Shown: in pieces, positions 11,901-23,900 of the stretch
Numbering within the stretch: the first letter of the stretch is position 1
Layout: the number at the start of each line of letters is the position of its first letter
Assembly: GCF_001949145.1 (NCBI RefSeq)
Contig: NW_019091365.1
Span: 2,076,207-2,140,206, forward strand
Source: Acanthaster planci
Taxonomy: Eukaryota; Echinodermata; Asteroidea; Valvatida; Acanthasteridae
DNA: 64,000 bases
Direction: 5' to 3'
Program-made: the position numbers and the translations under genes
Notes under the pieces: model-generated
Databases searched by the model: none
Seen by the model: the letters and a program-made list of their open reading frames with translations, nothing else
What the model was told of the DNA's origin: nothing

Positions 11901-14900
11901 GTGCATCCTCACTGGCACACAAGAGATAGGCTGGTGAGAGAGATTTCAACTGGGCTCGTGCGATTGCCCGGTGCACTTGTGCGGACTGTGCATGCTAAGA
12001 GAAGTTCGTCACCAACATCGCACATCATCAGTTCCCACTAAAAGCACAATGGTTGCTATGTACAGCCACACCCTCGCTTGTATCCACTTGGAGCAGATAT
12101 TCATTTGAGGTTGGCCCTAATAGCAGAGCCTTGTGCTGACTCACAGGCGCAGAAGATGCTGTAGCTGGCGTGACGTTTGGTGCTTTCTTTTCAAATGACC
12201 TAGCTTTAATGAACTCCTCAACTGGTGCACTGCAACCCAAGACAAAGACCGTTTCCACGTTCTTCTCATCTCCACTCACCTGGCGATGCCCAGATTTTCA
12301 AAGTCGGGGATCAGCTTGCCCATCTTGCCTGCTGCAGGCAGCTCGATGTAAAGGTCATCAAAGTACTTAGGCATGGAGTCCACCATGGGCTGATAGGCAA
12401 AGGCACAGCAGTAGGAAGACAGGGTGGCACGCTGGTAGAAATCCAGTATCTTCTTCCTGCATATACCCATGGAATATTAAAGCCATCACTCAGACGCCAT
12501 GAATCTTTAACCATAACACCTAAGGAACTTTTGCTAACTACCTTCTGAATCTCACTGCATCCATTTCTGTGCAGCAAAAAGGTGGTAAATTTTCTGTCTT
12601 TGACACAAAATCATCATCACATTCACAAAGGAGATCTGAAAGACACAACTTTGCTCTTTTTTTAGGTTTGATCGTTTCTCACATGAAGAAGAAATATATT
12701 GAGGTCTTCATTTTGATGTGCCACATAGTTTGGCTTATTTCAGGCTCATTCACACAAGCACTTGGTAACAGAAAGTGGTAACACAAAGTGGCAATGCAGT
12801 AAGATACAGTACAGGTCAGAATTTTAGCCGACACGCAAACACGCTTAGGATGTCAGCGTGTATCGAGTTAAACAGACACGAAAGGAGTTACCCGCTAACA
12901 CGAAACACGCTGACCCCTGCATAACAGAGAACGCCGACACCGCAATCCGATCTGCCGAGTATAAACATGCACATGCTACATGCAAACCCCAGAGCAGCCA
13001 GGCATTTGTTGACTGGAGCAGTCATTTTCCTAGTTTCCCACAACAAAAAGTACAGTATTCCACGTTCACACAGCCAAAAGAGACCAACACCCAAAGAGAG
13101 CGTTAAATGGCCAGAACGAGCAGTCTCAGGTCGTTGTCTTTGGAAAATCGCTCTGGTTTCTAAACCCAGTAGTTTATCGAGGGACTTCGCAGTTTGTCCG
13201 CTCTGTGTGAACAATCTAGAAAGCCAAGTGTTTAATATTTTTGAAAGTGTGGAATTCCATTAGTACATGCATGTATAAATGGGCCTTAACATAATGACAT
13301 TGTGTGGATGAATAGGTTTACAGTGCTCTGTAAGATATTGCAACTTTCAAAATGGTTCACATTGTTAAATTGGGCTTATGCAGAAGGCAACACCACAGCA
13401 ATTTTAATTATAATCTCAGAGAACTCAAGTCTCCATAATCCTGTTACAATCAAAGTTCAAATTAAAGATACATAGCAGGGGGTAGGCACTGAGAATCCAA
13501 TTATTCTCACTCATATTTAATTGCCTTTTTCAATATAAAACAAAGAGGTGACTTCATAGCTCAACAAAAACGTTTTGCCTACTGAAATCATTTCTCTCAC
13601 AACTATCATCATGCTATTAGCTTTGAGGAAAACCGAGAGAACAGGAAAATAAATTGAGGTATTGTAAATATCTTTAATGGAATGTAGAATGGCAGAAGAG
13701 AAATGACCCCTGACCTGTCATTGTCGTCTAGGGGGCAAAGGTCAGAGCCATCCCAGAAGTCTGTGCACAGGCTGAGTACCAGTTCTGCAGTACCCTCTGT
13801 CAACAACTGACTGTTTCCTAGACACAAGAATGATTAGGACAGGTGAAGCAAATGTTGAAAGGACTATGGCAACACCACAGTAAAGTACATTTCTGCATAT
13901 ATCGAAGATTAAAAAAAGGATTCAATTTCAATATGGGTAGCTCTAAACTTAGTTGAAATAAAAGCTTAATTTCACCGTGTAAGTTAAGACATTCGAAGCT
14001 TCTTACCCCCTCTTGAATCATTCGTGAGGACAGACATAATGTGCGGAATCGGGGTGCGCTTCTTAATAAACGACCGGGTCTTGTGTGCGTGGCGACCATG
14101 GCTCTCTTCAGAATCGATATGCTAGAGCAAAGACACAATGAAAACAATTCTTACACTGGACCAATATGATGAAGCTGCCGATACTGCTCATGATATAACT
14201 GAAAATCAACAGTGACCCAGTCACAAGCTACGAGGGCTCCCAGCACTAGTATGTCAACTATGGAGCCAAACAGAGAGTTATATCGAACACTTGAATACTA
14301 CTGCAACAGTATGCCTGATGATCATATGAACATGCTTAGGTTTGAGGACATCAAGATGAAAAGTAATTCTTGTATACGACACCATGTGTCTCTCAACTAG
14401 TGTTAGATGCAATGAAGGTCTCATGAGTACTGTCTACTGTTCTCGTAAGAGGGCTATGGGTTTGTGCACATTAAAATGAAAATTACTTGTGTGTACTTCA
14501 CACCATGTGCCTCTCAACCAGTGCTGGATGCACTGAAAGTCTCATTAAAGCAGTAACACAGCACTGTCTAATATTCCTGCATGAAGTCCTCAAAACTGAC
14601 CAATGACAATGCAAAGATGTTAAAGGTTTGTACACATTCAGAAAAATAGCTCATGTGTACTTCCCACACTAACCATTGTTAGACACACTACAGCTCCCAT
14701 GTGAGTGCTAATATATCACCACCTAACTGCAAAGTTTCCACATAATTGGCCAGTTGTACATTGACATTCTGCTTCTATGGCCTGGAAAACTTACCACAGG
14801 TTGATATAATGCCAGCTGCTGCTCCATCTCATACATCTGTGTGGCTTGATCAGTGAATCCTATGAGGTAAGCCAGCTGACACATACATCTACATGGACAA

Positions 14901-17900
14901 AAGTGGGTAGTCAGTTCCTTTGAATTCGATTTACAATTTAGCATTTGCAATTTACACATTAAAAACACTTATTTTAATGAGAACGGAGATGATTAGGACA
15001 CTGCAACTGTGGAAAAAGTTGGATATGGTAACAACTTCAACATCACAAACACAGCAAATTTATAATATAAACTTCAGGAATCATTCAGTTTTGCCTTCTG
15101 TTCATGTGTTTCATAAATTGTCTCACTGTCTACATAAAAAATGATTTTCTTCCACAGCACTGGCCATTAATGTTTCAAGCTTGTACACAAGTCAACAACT
15201 TGCACTACTTACAAGCACTCGTAAAAAGCACTGGTTTTGTTTCTCCATGTAATTCCCCCCCAAAAGGACTTACCTCCTGTGTGCTACCCATGCTGGTTGG
15301 GTGGTGTCCTCCGAATTGGCAATGCTGTGCACGTGATTGAACAGGTGGCTATACCTCTCCACTGTGTCTGGATTACAGGTGTTCAGGAGAATATTCAAAC
15401 CCTGTGGTATAATTCACTCACAGGGTAAGATTGATTTTTCTCCCACAGGGATTAGAACTGTGCCTTTTCCATTAACCTAAAGTATCATCAGATATTTAAA
15501 CTGTGCCAAACAAGAATTGTAAATGTAGTCCACGTGCCAGATATGTCAAGAGCCTATCAGTAATAATATATAACAATACTGTAGTGTTGTGAAATCACAT
15601 GGCATGTATTGGATATTGACTATTAATGATCACTGGTTGTCTCTACTAGTAACCTGATAGCGCACGCTGCTATGGGCAGTGCGTTCACGCTAATACACCA
15701 CCAAGACCTGCACCAACAGTGCAACATACATCACTGCCACGTGCATGCCAGCCAGAATCTCACGTAAATAGCATGCACATCCTTGGTCGCGCTAGCGCCC
15801 TCTTGTGGTGGACCACATAAAGTTGTTTTTGCCATGCTACATGCTGTATTTGTTCTTTCTTATGTTTTTCCCTTTAAATGTTACGGTCAAATATTTTGTT
15901 CTTTGTTCTTAGTTAAAAACAACCAAACAGGTGTAAATAGTCACTCTGGATTACAGATAGTCAGTTTGTTTTGGATTTGAGTGAAGTTAGTAGGTCAGTG
16001 TTGTTGGTTGCTAGTTGTTGGCAATCGACCTGTCCGGAATAAACCAGTTCAAGTATGTAAATCAGTGTGATTGTCCTTTTACAATTTGTGCCTCTATCTT
16101 CCGATGGACAAACCCACCACAAATATACAGAAGATTTATAACAAGCCAGTATCTGCTAAAAATGAGGCTCATGGCGCAATACAAACATCAATCAAGTAAA
16201 ATTAACAAGAAATGAGTTAACAATTGTTGAACAAGTGGGTTTTAAGAGAAACCTTGAAGTCAGTGACAGAGGAAATAGTGTGAATATCTGAAGGGAGTTT
16301 GTTCCACAGATGTGGGCCGGCACAGGAGAAGGATCTGTCCCCCCGAGATTAATGTGTATAGGGGCAGCAAGCAGGGAAGCATTAGATTATCTCAATTGCC
16401 TAGAGGTCGGTAATGAGCCAGTAAATCAATGTTGTATGTTGGAGCAGAACCATAAAGGGCATGAAAAACGAGTAAAAGAGTGTCTACAACAGAGTGTATC
16501 TGGGATCATTCAAGAACAATAATAAGTCCCGAGCTGGACCAAGAGAGGGTGCAATGTTATTAGTAATGGAGGCTCCTTTGGTAGGAAATGCACTTTGCTG
16601 GTTCACTAACAACTGAGAAATGAATGCGCTGCAGTCACATCGCTACCAACAAAATGAACACTCCTGACTGACAAGGCTCTTTTCAACCCATGAGGGGATG
16701 CTTCTGCTCAAGGCAGATACACGCACGCAAGGCCTGCCCTATCAATGTGGACATACATGTATGCTGTCTCACACGCATTTTGTTTCGGAATGACAATCCC
16801 CTGTGGAAATATCAAACTGGCTCAATAAACCGATGAATGTTTCAAAAGTGATATTGCCATCATTCTTTGTCATTCTCTGACCAAAACAGGAAAACAAGAA
16901 TATTCAAGAGTGGCCCTGGTTTAAAATTTCACTTTTTTGGCTGTGAGATATTGTTTCTGTCAATACTAAACTAACCACATTAAGTAAAAGGTTTGTAGTA
17001 GCAACATACAAGGATATCTCTGTTGTGAGTATGGTTCTGATAAGAACCGGAGAAACCACACATACTCACAACGGAGATTACGTTGCATGGTGCTACCGCA
17101 AATCTTTTCTATAACTTGCTACCTTCACTATGAAAAGTCAAAGTTCAAACTAAGCCAGGTCCAGATAACCATCATTGAGCTTACCATGGGCTTCAGTGAG
17201 GTGATGTGCCTCTCCCAGTTGGTTTCATCAAACTGCAGGCTTGTTGGATTTTGCTAGCGAAAACAACCACAGGATTATAATATACCTCTTGAAGTAAAAT
17301 TTCTGAAACACTGCTAAACAATTGTTTAGGAAGACTGCCCAGTTTATAACCACCTTGTGAATAATTCTTCTTCACTGAAAATTAATTTCAGCTGGAAATT
17401 AGTTTCTCTTAGTCATAAAATACAACAGTTTAGGCTTGTGAGAGTGCTACTATACATGCTGGACTGAACAGAAATCTGTGTTTGACAACATGAATTAAAA
17501 AGTGAAAACCAAGACTGAAGGTGCCTACTTACTGTGGAGTCCAAAGATAGCGTCAAAACTTCAGTGTGATACTCAGGAAAGTAGTCTAGAAGATAACAAT
17601 AGTACAGTTCTGTATCTGTCGGAATTTTGAATAACCTTGGAACGTATTTTTGATGAATGTGGGGTACCACGAACTAAAATGACATTCATAAATACCTCAG
17701 TTCAGCAATTTCTATTGGTCAAGAGCCCATCACATGGCCAGTCTCAAAAGCACCAACTGGGTGTGAGCTGCCTCATGTGGTGCACATAAGGAATTTGCCA
17801 ATCTCCATATAAGGAAATTTGTTTGACTACTTGCTAGAGGTGCATACCATAGCATGGCACAAAAATTTATGATTTTTGAACTCATTTTGACTGTAATTAG

Positions 17901-20900
17901 TGCCTTTAATAAAAGGCGTGTGCTATTGGTTCAGGCATTATCAGCATCCATTCTCCCTATCCTTTCTTAACTGAACATTTAAGATCAGCCAAGCATATTT
18001 ACTACCTTAACAACATCTATCCAAGTACTGCAAACAGAGGCATCCATTTCAAGGAGCTGATAAGCACATAAATTTGCTGAACAGAGAAAATATTTGCTCA
18101 TAAATTAGTGAAAACAAGTTACCACCCAAAATGTTGAGCTGGATACATAACCTATGACTGGTTCCCCATGCCTTCTTGCTCTGCCTGAATATTTGCAGAT
18201 TATGCTGAGCAGCATTTCTGCTCAACAACTCCATGTTGGATTCCAGGTGTTAAGGGTAACCTTTTCAACAGAAAAAAACACGGAACACAGGTGATAACAC
18301 TCTACCTTCGTTGTCCAGATTCTTCTCCTGGGATGCTATAGTCACACCCTTCTTCCCTCCGTGCCCGTTGCTGCCGAGAATCTGCTCCTGGGAGTTGGTG
18401 AAGACGTCTGAATCACTGTCGGAATCAGACGCCTCCCTGTCATCTCTCAGGCTGCTCATGAAGAAAACCTTCTCGATAGTGGGGTCCGGGTAGGACAGGA
18501 TGCCTCGCTTGTCCACACAGCACAGGGACTGGGACCAACAGGAAAAGACATCATATGCATTCAGGCAATTCACTCAGCACAGGCAGGAAATTAAACAGTT
18601 ATAATGGATAATGATTGACGGACGACTGAAAAGCTGTGGATAACCATGTTGTAACCCAAACTCCTAACAAAACTATCACAAGATCCCACAAGCCCAGCAT
18701 AAGACCAACACAAGGCTTCCAGTCTGAATTCAGCTACAAGCTGTTCAGGCAACTCCAAGAGACACTGTTCACCCTGCTACTTGTGACTGGTCTTGTGTCA
18801 GGTCTTTTTGATGATAGACTTGACTACAGCAGTAGCACCAATGGAAATAGAATGATGAGTTAAATAACTAGTGCTATTACAAAGTCCAATTACGGCAAAT
18901 TTGAAAAAACGAGAATTTTATGTAAACATAAAATATGAAAATACAGTGTATGAGTAGAAACAAGCACTACAATTTCAAATTGATGTTCCAATAAAACGAA
19001 GGACATTGTGTTACATAATGGAAAACCATTAAGTGTTCTTTTTTTTTTTCCTGAAAGTAAACTCACCGTCATAGTGCCCAGGCCGTACAGCAGACTAGCT
19101 GACCGAGGTAAGTGGCTGGACGGACCAAAAAACGCTGAGACAAAATGCTCAAAAAGTTCTCGCAAGGAAAGTTTCTTGTCCTACGGATGTCAAAGAAAAG
19201 TGAGGAACAACGTTATTTCTGTCACCTTGGTACGTGGATTTTGTGCACACCACAACACACCTGTGACAAATGATTAATACCATACATTATCGAGGAACTG
19301 AGGCCCATGTCAGTTTGAAAGTACAGGTAACTCCATGCTGCAACGGGCTTCTTATATGATAGTTCATGACAAATGGACGGCTTCTTCTGCAATTTTTAGA
19401 TTCACATACAGATCTTTCTACCTTGACTTTAGCGCTTTCGCCAATCTTGTCATCGGGGAACTCTGTCACTTCAGTCTGCAGTAGGAAAAAAATGTTCACA
19501 ATAAAGCACACCATTCACCATGCTGAAATGACGGCAAAGGCACTGGATTGCGTCTGAACACTGCAAACACATGTATGAGGTACTGCTGATGAAAATCTCA
19601 GTGGCTTGCGAAGCTCGAAATAGTAATTTATACTAAGAATAGTTCTGATCAAAGAGAATACATATTCTAAGTAATTGAAAGAGATTCGCCCTGCCCTATC
19701 AACAAAAAGTCCTCCCTGTCTAGCTGTGATGTCACTGGCACAAAGATTAACAAGTCTTGTACACATGCTTTCTGTACAGTTTCGATAAGTTATCAAACAC
19801 CAGAATACTTCAAAATACTCATTCCCTATATCTGCTCTTCATTGTTTCAGAGCCATTTCTAGCACATTCTATTTGAATTTCAAACACTTAATGCTATAGG
19901 AATGACTGTGGTCAATGTGTAACCGACTGACCTGATCATGTTTGCATTTGTGGAACAGAGTGACAATCCTGGCATTGCCGTAACTCGTCATCAGGATCCA
20001 GAACATAGGGAGGGTTAACGACAACAGAGGGAGTATTGTGTTGATCTGAAGAAGGGAAACAAAGAAAGCTAGATTCAGAACTGAATTTCAGTCCTCCATT
20101 GTATCCAATTAGATGAGTAAAAACAAAAAATACCTTAGAAATATGACAAAAATGTGAAAAATATATCTTTTCCCTTCACTGGGTTTTCTGTTCAAGGAAA
20201 AGTAAATATGTTCGGTTGAGTGACAAGGTACAAATTAGAACACATATGTTTTCTTTGAGAATTTTGGGTGGAATGTACAGCTGTGGAAGGGGCAGAGAAA
20301 TGTGTGGTGGAACGTGCAGTGGTGCATGTAGAATACCATCGTGGGGGCGTGCACGGTATAGGAGATTCACTTCACGTTGGTCTGGTGCAGGCTAGACACG
20401 CTTTTATTTCTACAAAGATTGGAATCCTTAAACTTCCGTTGTCATCTGTTTCAGCCAAATTTTCTTCAAGAATATACTAACAATTATTTGTTGTTTTATA
20501 TGCAAGGCAAAGACTGATTCAAACTGCCGCAGACCAGTTGGGTGCTAAACAACCCTTCCTTGTTGGTCATGAAAGCAACGTTGTCCAATGACACCAGCAT
20601 CATCAACAAGCGACAGAAGTTGATTCACTTGGCTGATTTCAGCACGTATGATTGGGCCACGGTTACGGAGTATGAGGAACATGAGCTGGCTGCAGACCAG
20701 GATGATGACAACAAGATTACCACAACAAGATTCACTGGAAGGCCACCTGCCCCAAGCTCAAAGACCGAGTGGATGTGCAAGCTCAAGCCAGTAAATTCAT
20801 ATTTAGCAATGGTATTTGGGCTTCCAGAGTGGAAGAGAAATCACCAGAATTGAGGCAGTTAGCAGCTCAGCTTCTGAGTGTGATGGTGGACTCATGGGTG

Positions 20901-23900
20901 GCATTAACCTTAAAGCTGTACTCAGGAGCTTTCTTACGGTGGTCAAATTGGGCTAGGGGTCTTGGAAAAAAGCATTAACACAGACCCCTTTGATATACAT
21001 GTATGTCTACATTAAACTAATTTAAGTCCAAATTGTAATTCCCATGCACCACTTATTAAGGCGTTAGCATCCATATTTTGGGTACACAAAATGGCTGGAA
21101 TTAATGATCCCACAGTCTTTTCACTGATAAAGTTTACTCTAGAAGGCCTTAAACGATGACTCTCTAAACCAATAGAAAAGAAGAAGCGAGTACCTGTATC
21201 AGTTCTAAAGGAAATGATAGATTCTTTCTTATATAATGCAAACAAAGAGGCAGACCTAACGACCTTAAAATCGGTTACAATGTGTCTTTTGGCATACACA
21301 GATTTTTACAGTTTAGAGACCTGCTCATATCAGGCTGTCTCACGTTTCTCTCATTTCTGAGGGTTTTACTCTGTTCATTCCATCAAACAAAACTGACCAG
21401 TATCAGAGGGGTAGACAAGTAGTCATAAGCAAGACAGATTCTAGGTACTGTAAAATAATTGTTACAAAAATATTCATCCGCAGCTGAAGTTTCTGAATCA
21501 GACGCCTTCATATTTCGTGCTCAGTCAAAAGTTGAAGGCAGGTACAAATTGAGGAGCGTCAATCAGCCCCTCTCGTATTCAAGTGTAAGGGAAGTAATCC
21601 TTGAGGCTTTAGCCATGTTTGTTGCATAGTCTCTATCTAATCCAGGGGAGCAACCACTGCTGCCTAAGTGGGAGTGCCAGACAGATTGTTGAAAAGGCAC
21701 AGTCGACGGTAATTGGAGTCGGTAAAGGACGGGTATGTTGAGGATCCTTTGGAAGATTTGTTAACAGAGTCTAAAGCTGTTGGTTTGTAAGTGTTGATAT
21801 ATCGCACGAGGGCAGCCCTGTCTGGGGCGTAGCTTTATTGCATGGAGCAGACCTTTGTTTCTCATCCTTACGTCAGGGCGAGTTTTTCGTACCCGGGCAA
21901 GTAGCAGTGCCACTCAATGCAAAGATAAGGAATTAATCACTGTTTCATTTTCTCAGGTAATCTTTTAACACAAAAATATACAGAAAAACCTGGTCCAGAA
22001 CAATCAATCCCAAAAAATTCTGTAAAAATGCAACTTACAATTCTAACATCTAGTCATCAGCTTGATGCATCACAAAGTGTGCTTCACTGAATAGCAGTCC
22101 AAAGGCAAATGGGCACATGACAAATCAAAAGCAGGTCACTGTTCTGCCCTAAGCCTGCTCAACTTGGCAAATATTTGACAAATTTCTGCTGGTGCACTTA
22201 CCGGCAAGCTGATGAGCATGTCTGTCCACGGTCCGACATCATCACTGACAAGCACAAAGCGGAGGATATTGGCAATCAGCGATGCTCCCTGCGTGCAACC
22301 ATTCACAAGAAAACAGTGACATGAACCCCTCCCAATGACACCACCGATGCACAGGACTGGCCATTACAAGAAAAACATTGATATTTCTCCGCAGAATTTG
22401 AGAAATGTAATCAAAGAGCAAAGTAATCAAAGAATTCATCCCAACAACAGGTTAACATGCACACAAGGGCATCCGACAGAACTGGAGAGAAAAAAAATGC
22501 CTTAAAACTTGCATCCCGCTGATGCCAGACGACAAACATCAAACCAGGATCAATCATATTTTATGAATTTCGGAACCTACTGCTTTGTTGAATTCAAATT
22601 TGGGGGAAGCACCAATACCAAGCTCTTTAGTCTAATGGTCAATATCACTGAGGGAGTAATCAGGGTCATGGGCTTAAATCTGATTAATCTGATCGAGGAG
22701 TTGTCTGAAACACTCTCAGAATGACTGTGCACCAACGTAGGGCAAACCCTCATACTTAGACTTACCAACATAATGGGTAGCACCCATCTCTCGGCGATGC
22801 CGACACACACGGTACGTTTCACCTCCAGCACCGGAGACGGCCTGCCATTGTCCCGTTGTAAACAGGCCCTAGACAAAGACATGAGATTACCGGTCCACTT
22901 TTTAAACAAATACTCTCTTAAAGACATGATTACATGAGTTCTCAGAGCTAACAGCTCATCATAAATCAAATCATAACAGGGGGATGTTTATCGCAAATTG
23001 AGGCCACTGAAAGGACAATGATACATTAGTCACACGGAAATATCATGACAATAACCACAACTTCAAGCATGACAAGATGATTATCACTTTGACCATATTC
23101 TTAATCAAGATGATGACTACAAGCACTACCTTGAGAAATATGGCTGAGATGGAAATGCTTTCAAAAACAGTGCAATATACACATGTCCAGCACTATGAAC
23201 TTGAGTGGTATACAAAACAATGAAGGCTTATTATTGCAACTGTAAGAATTTCTTCAGGTGATAGAATGATCGACTATTTCAACTTTCAGTGAATGTGAAA
23301 CATTATTCATTTCATACAATGCCTGAATAAATCATGATCAACAACCAAGCAACGACTACACTGAAAAATTAGAGTTCACCATTACATTGGCTACAACCTA
23401 CACAAGGGCAATGCCAAGGACATAGATGATAATAACTGAAAAAAAAGTATAGGAAAATGAACCATTCACCTCAGGTGGGGTATGTATAAGGTTTCGAGCA
23501 CGATGAACTTGACCGGTTTCAGAGCCTGGCGGGCTACAGGGCCATTGCAGGCTCCAAAGGCCGTCTTCCGGTATGTTTGGCCTTTCTGTAACTCAACACT
23601 GTGATCCTGTCAAACAGAAATGACAAACTAAAGAAACTGACAAATGTCAAGTTCCAACCACGGTTCGGTTTTTGCTGTGCAGGTCTACAAAGGGGTCTGT
23701 GCTACTTGAATCACAGTTTTCAACAATGCAAATTCTTGGTTCAAGTCCTGAGTCGACCAGCAGCTTCATAACAGCCAAGATGGCCAAATCACTTTGTTGG
23801 GAAAGTCTAAGTAGCTCTTTTGAGTTTTGAATGTTAAGCCTCTGATCACAGTCCAAAACGAGTTCATATTTGAACCAGTTGGCATTGTTCCACACTCAGT

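Noticed and set aside
15650-16140. Possible solo LTR (AATAAA and repeated-looking ends)
   Set aside because: I could not find matching termini or a target-site duplication.
23690-23760. GGTTCAAGTCC, a perfect B-box match on the plus strand
   Set aside because: No A box or cloverleaf precedes it, so a chance match or a very old SINE scrap is likely.
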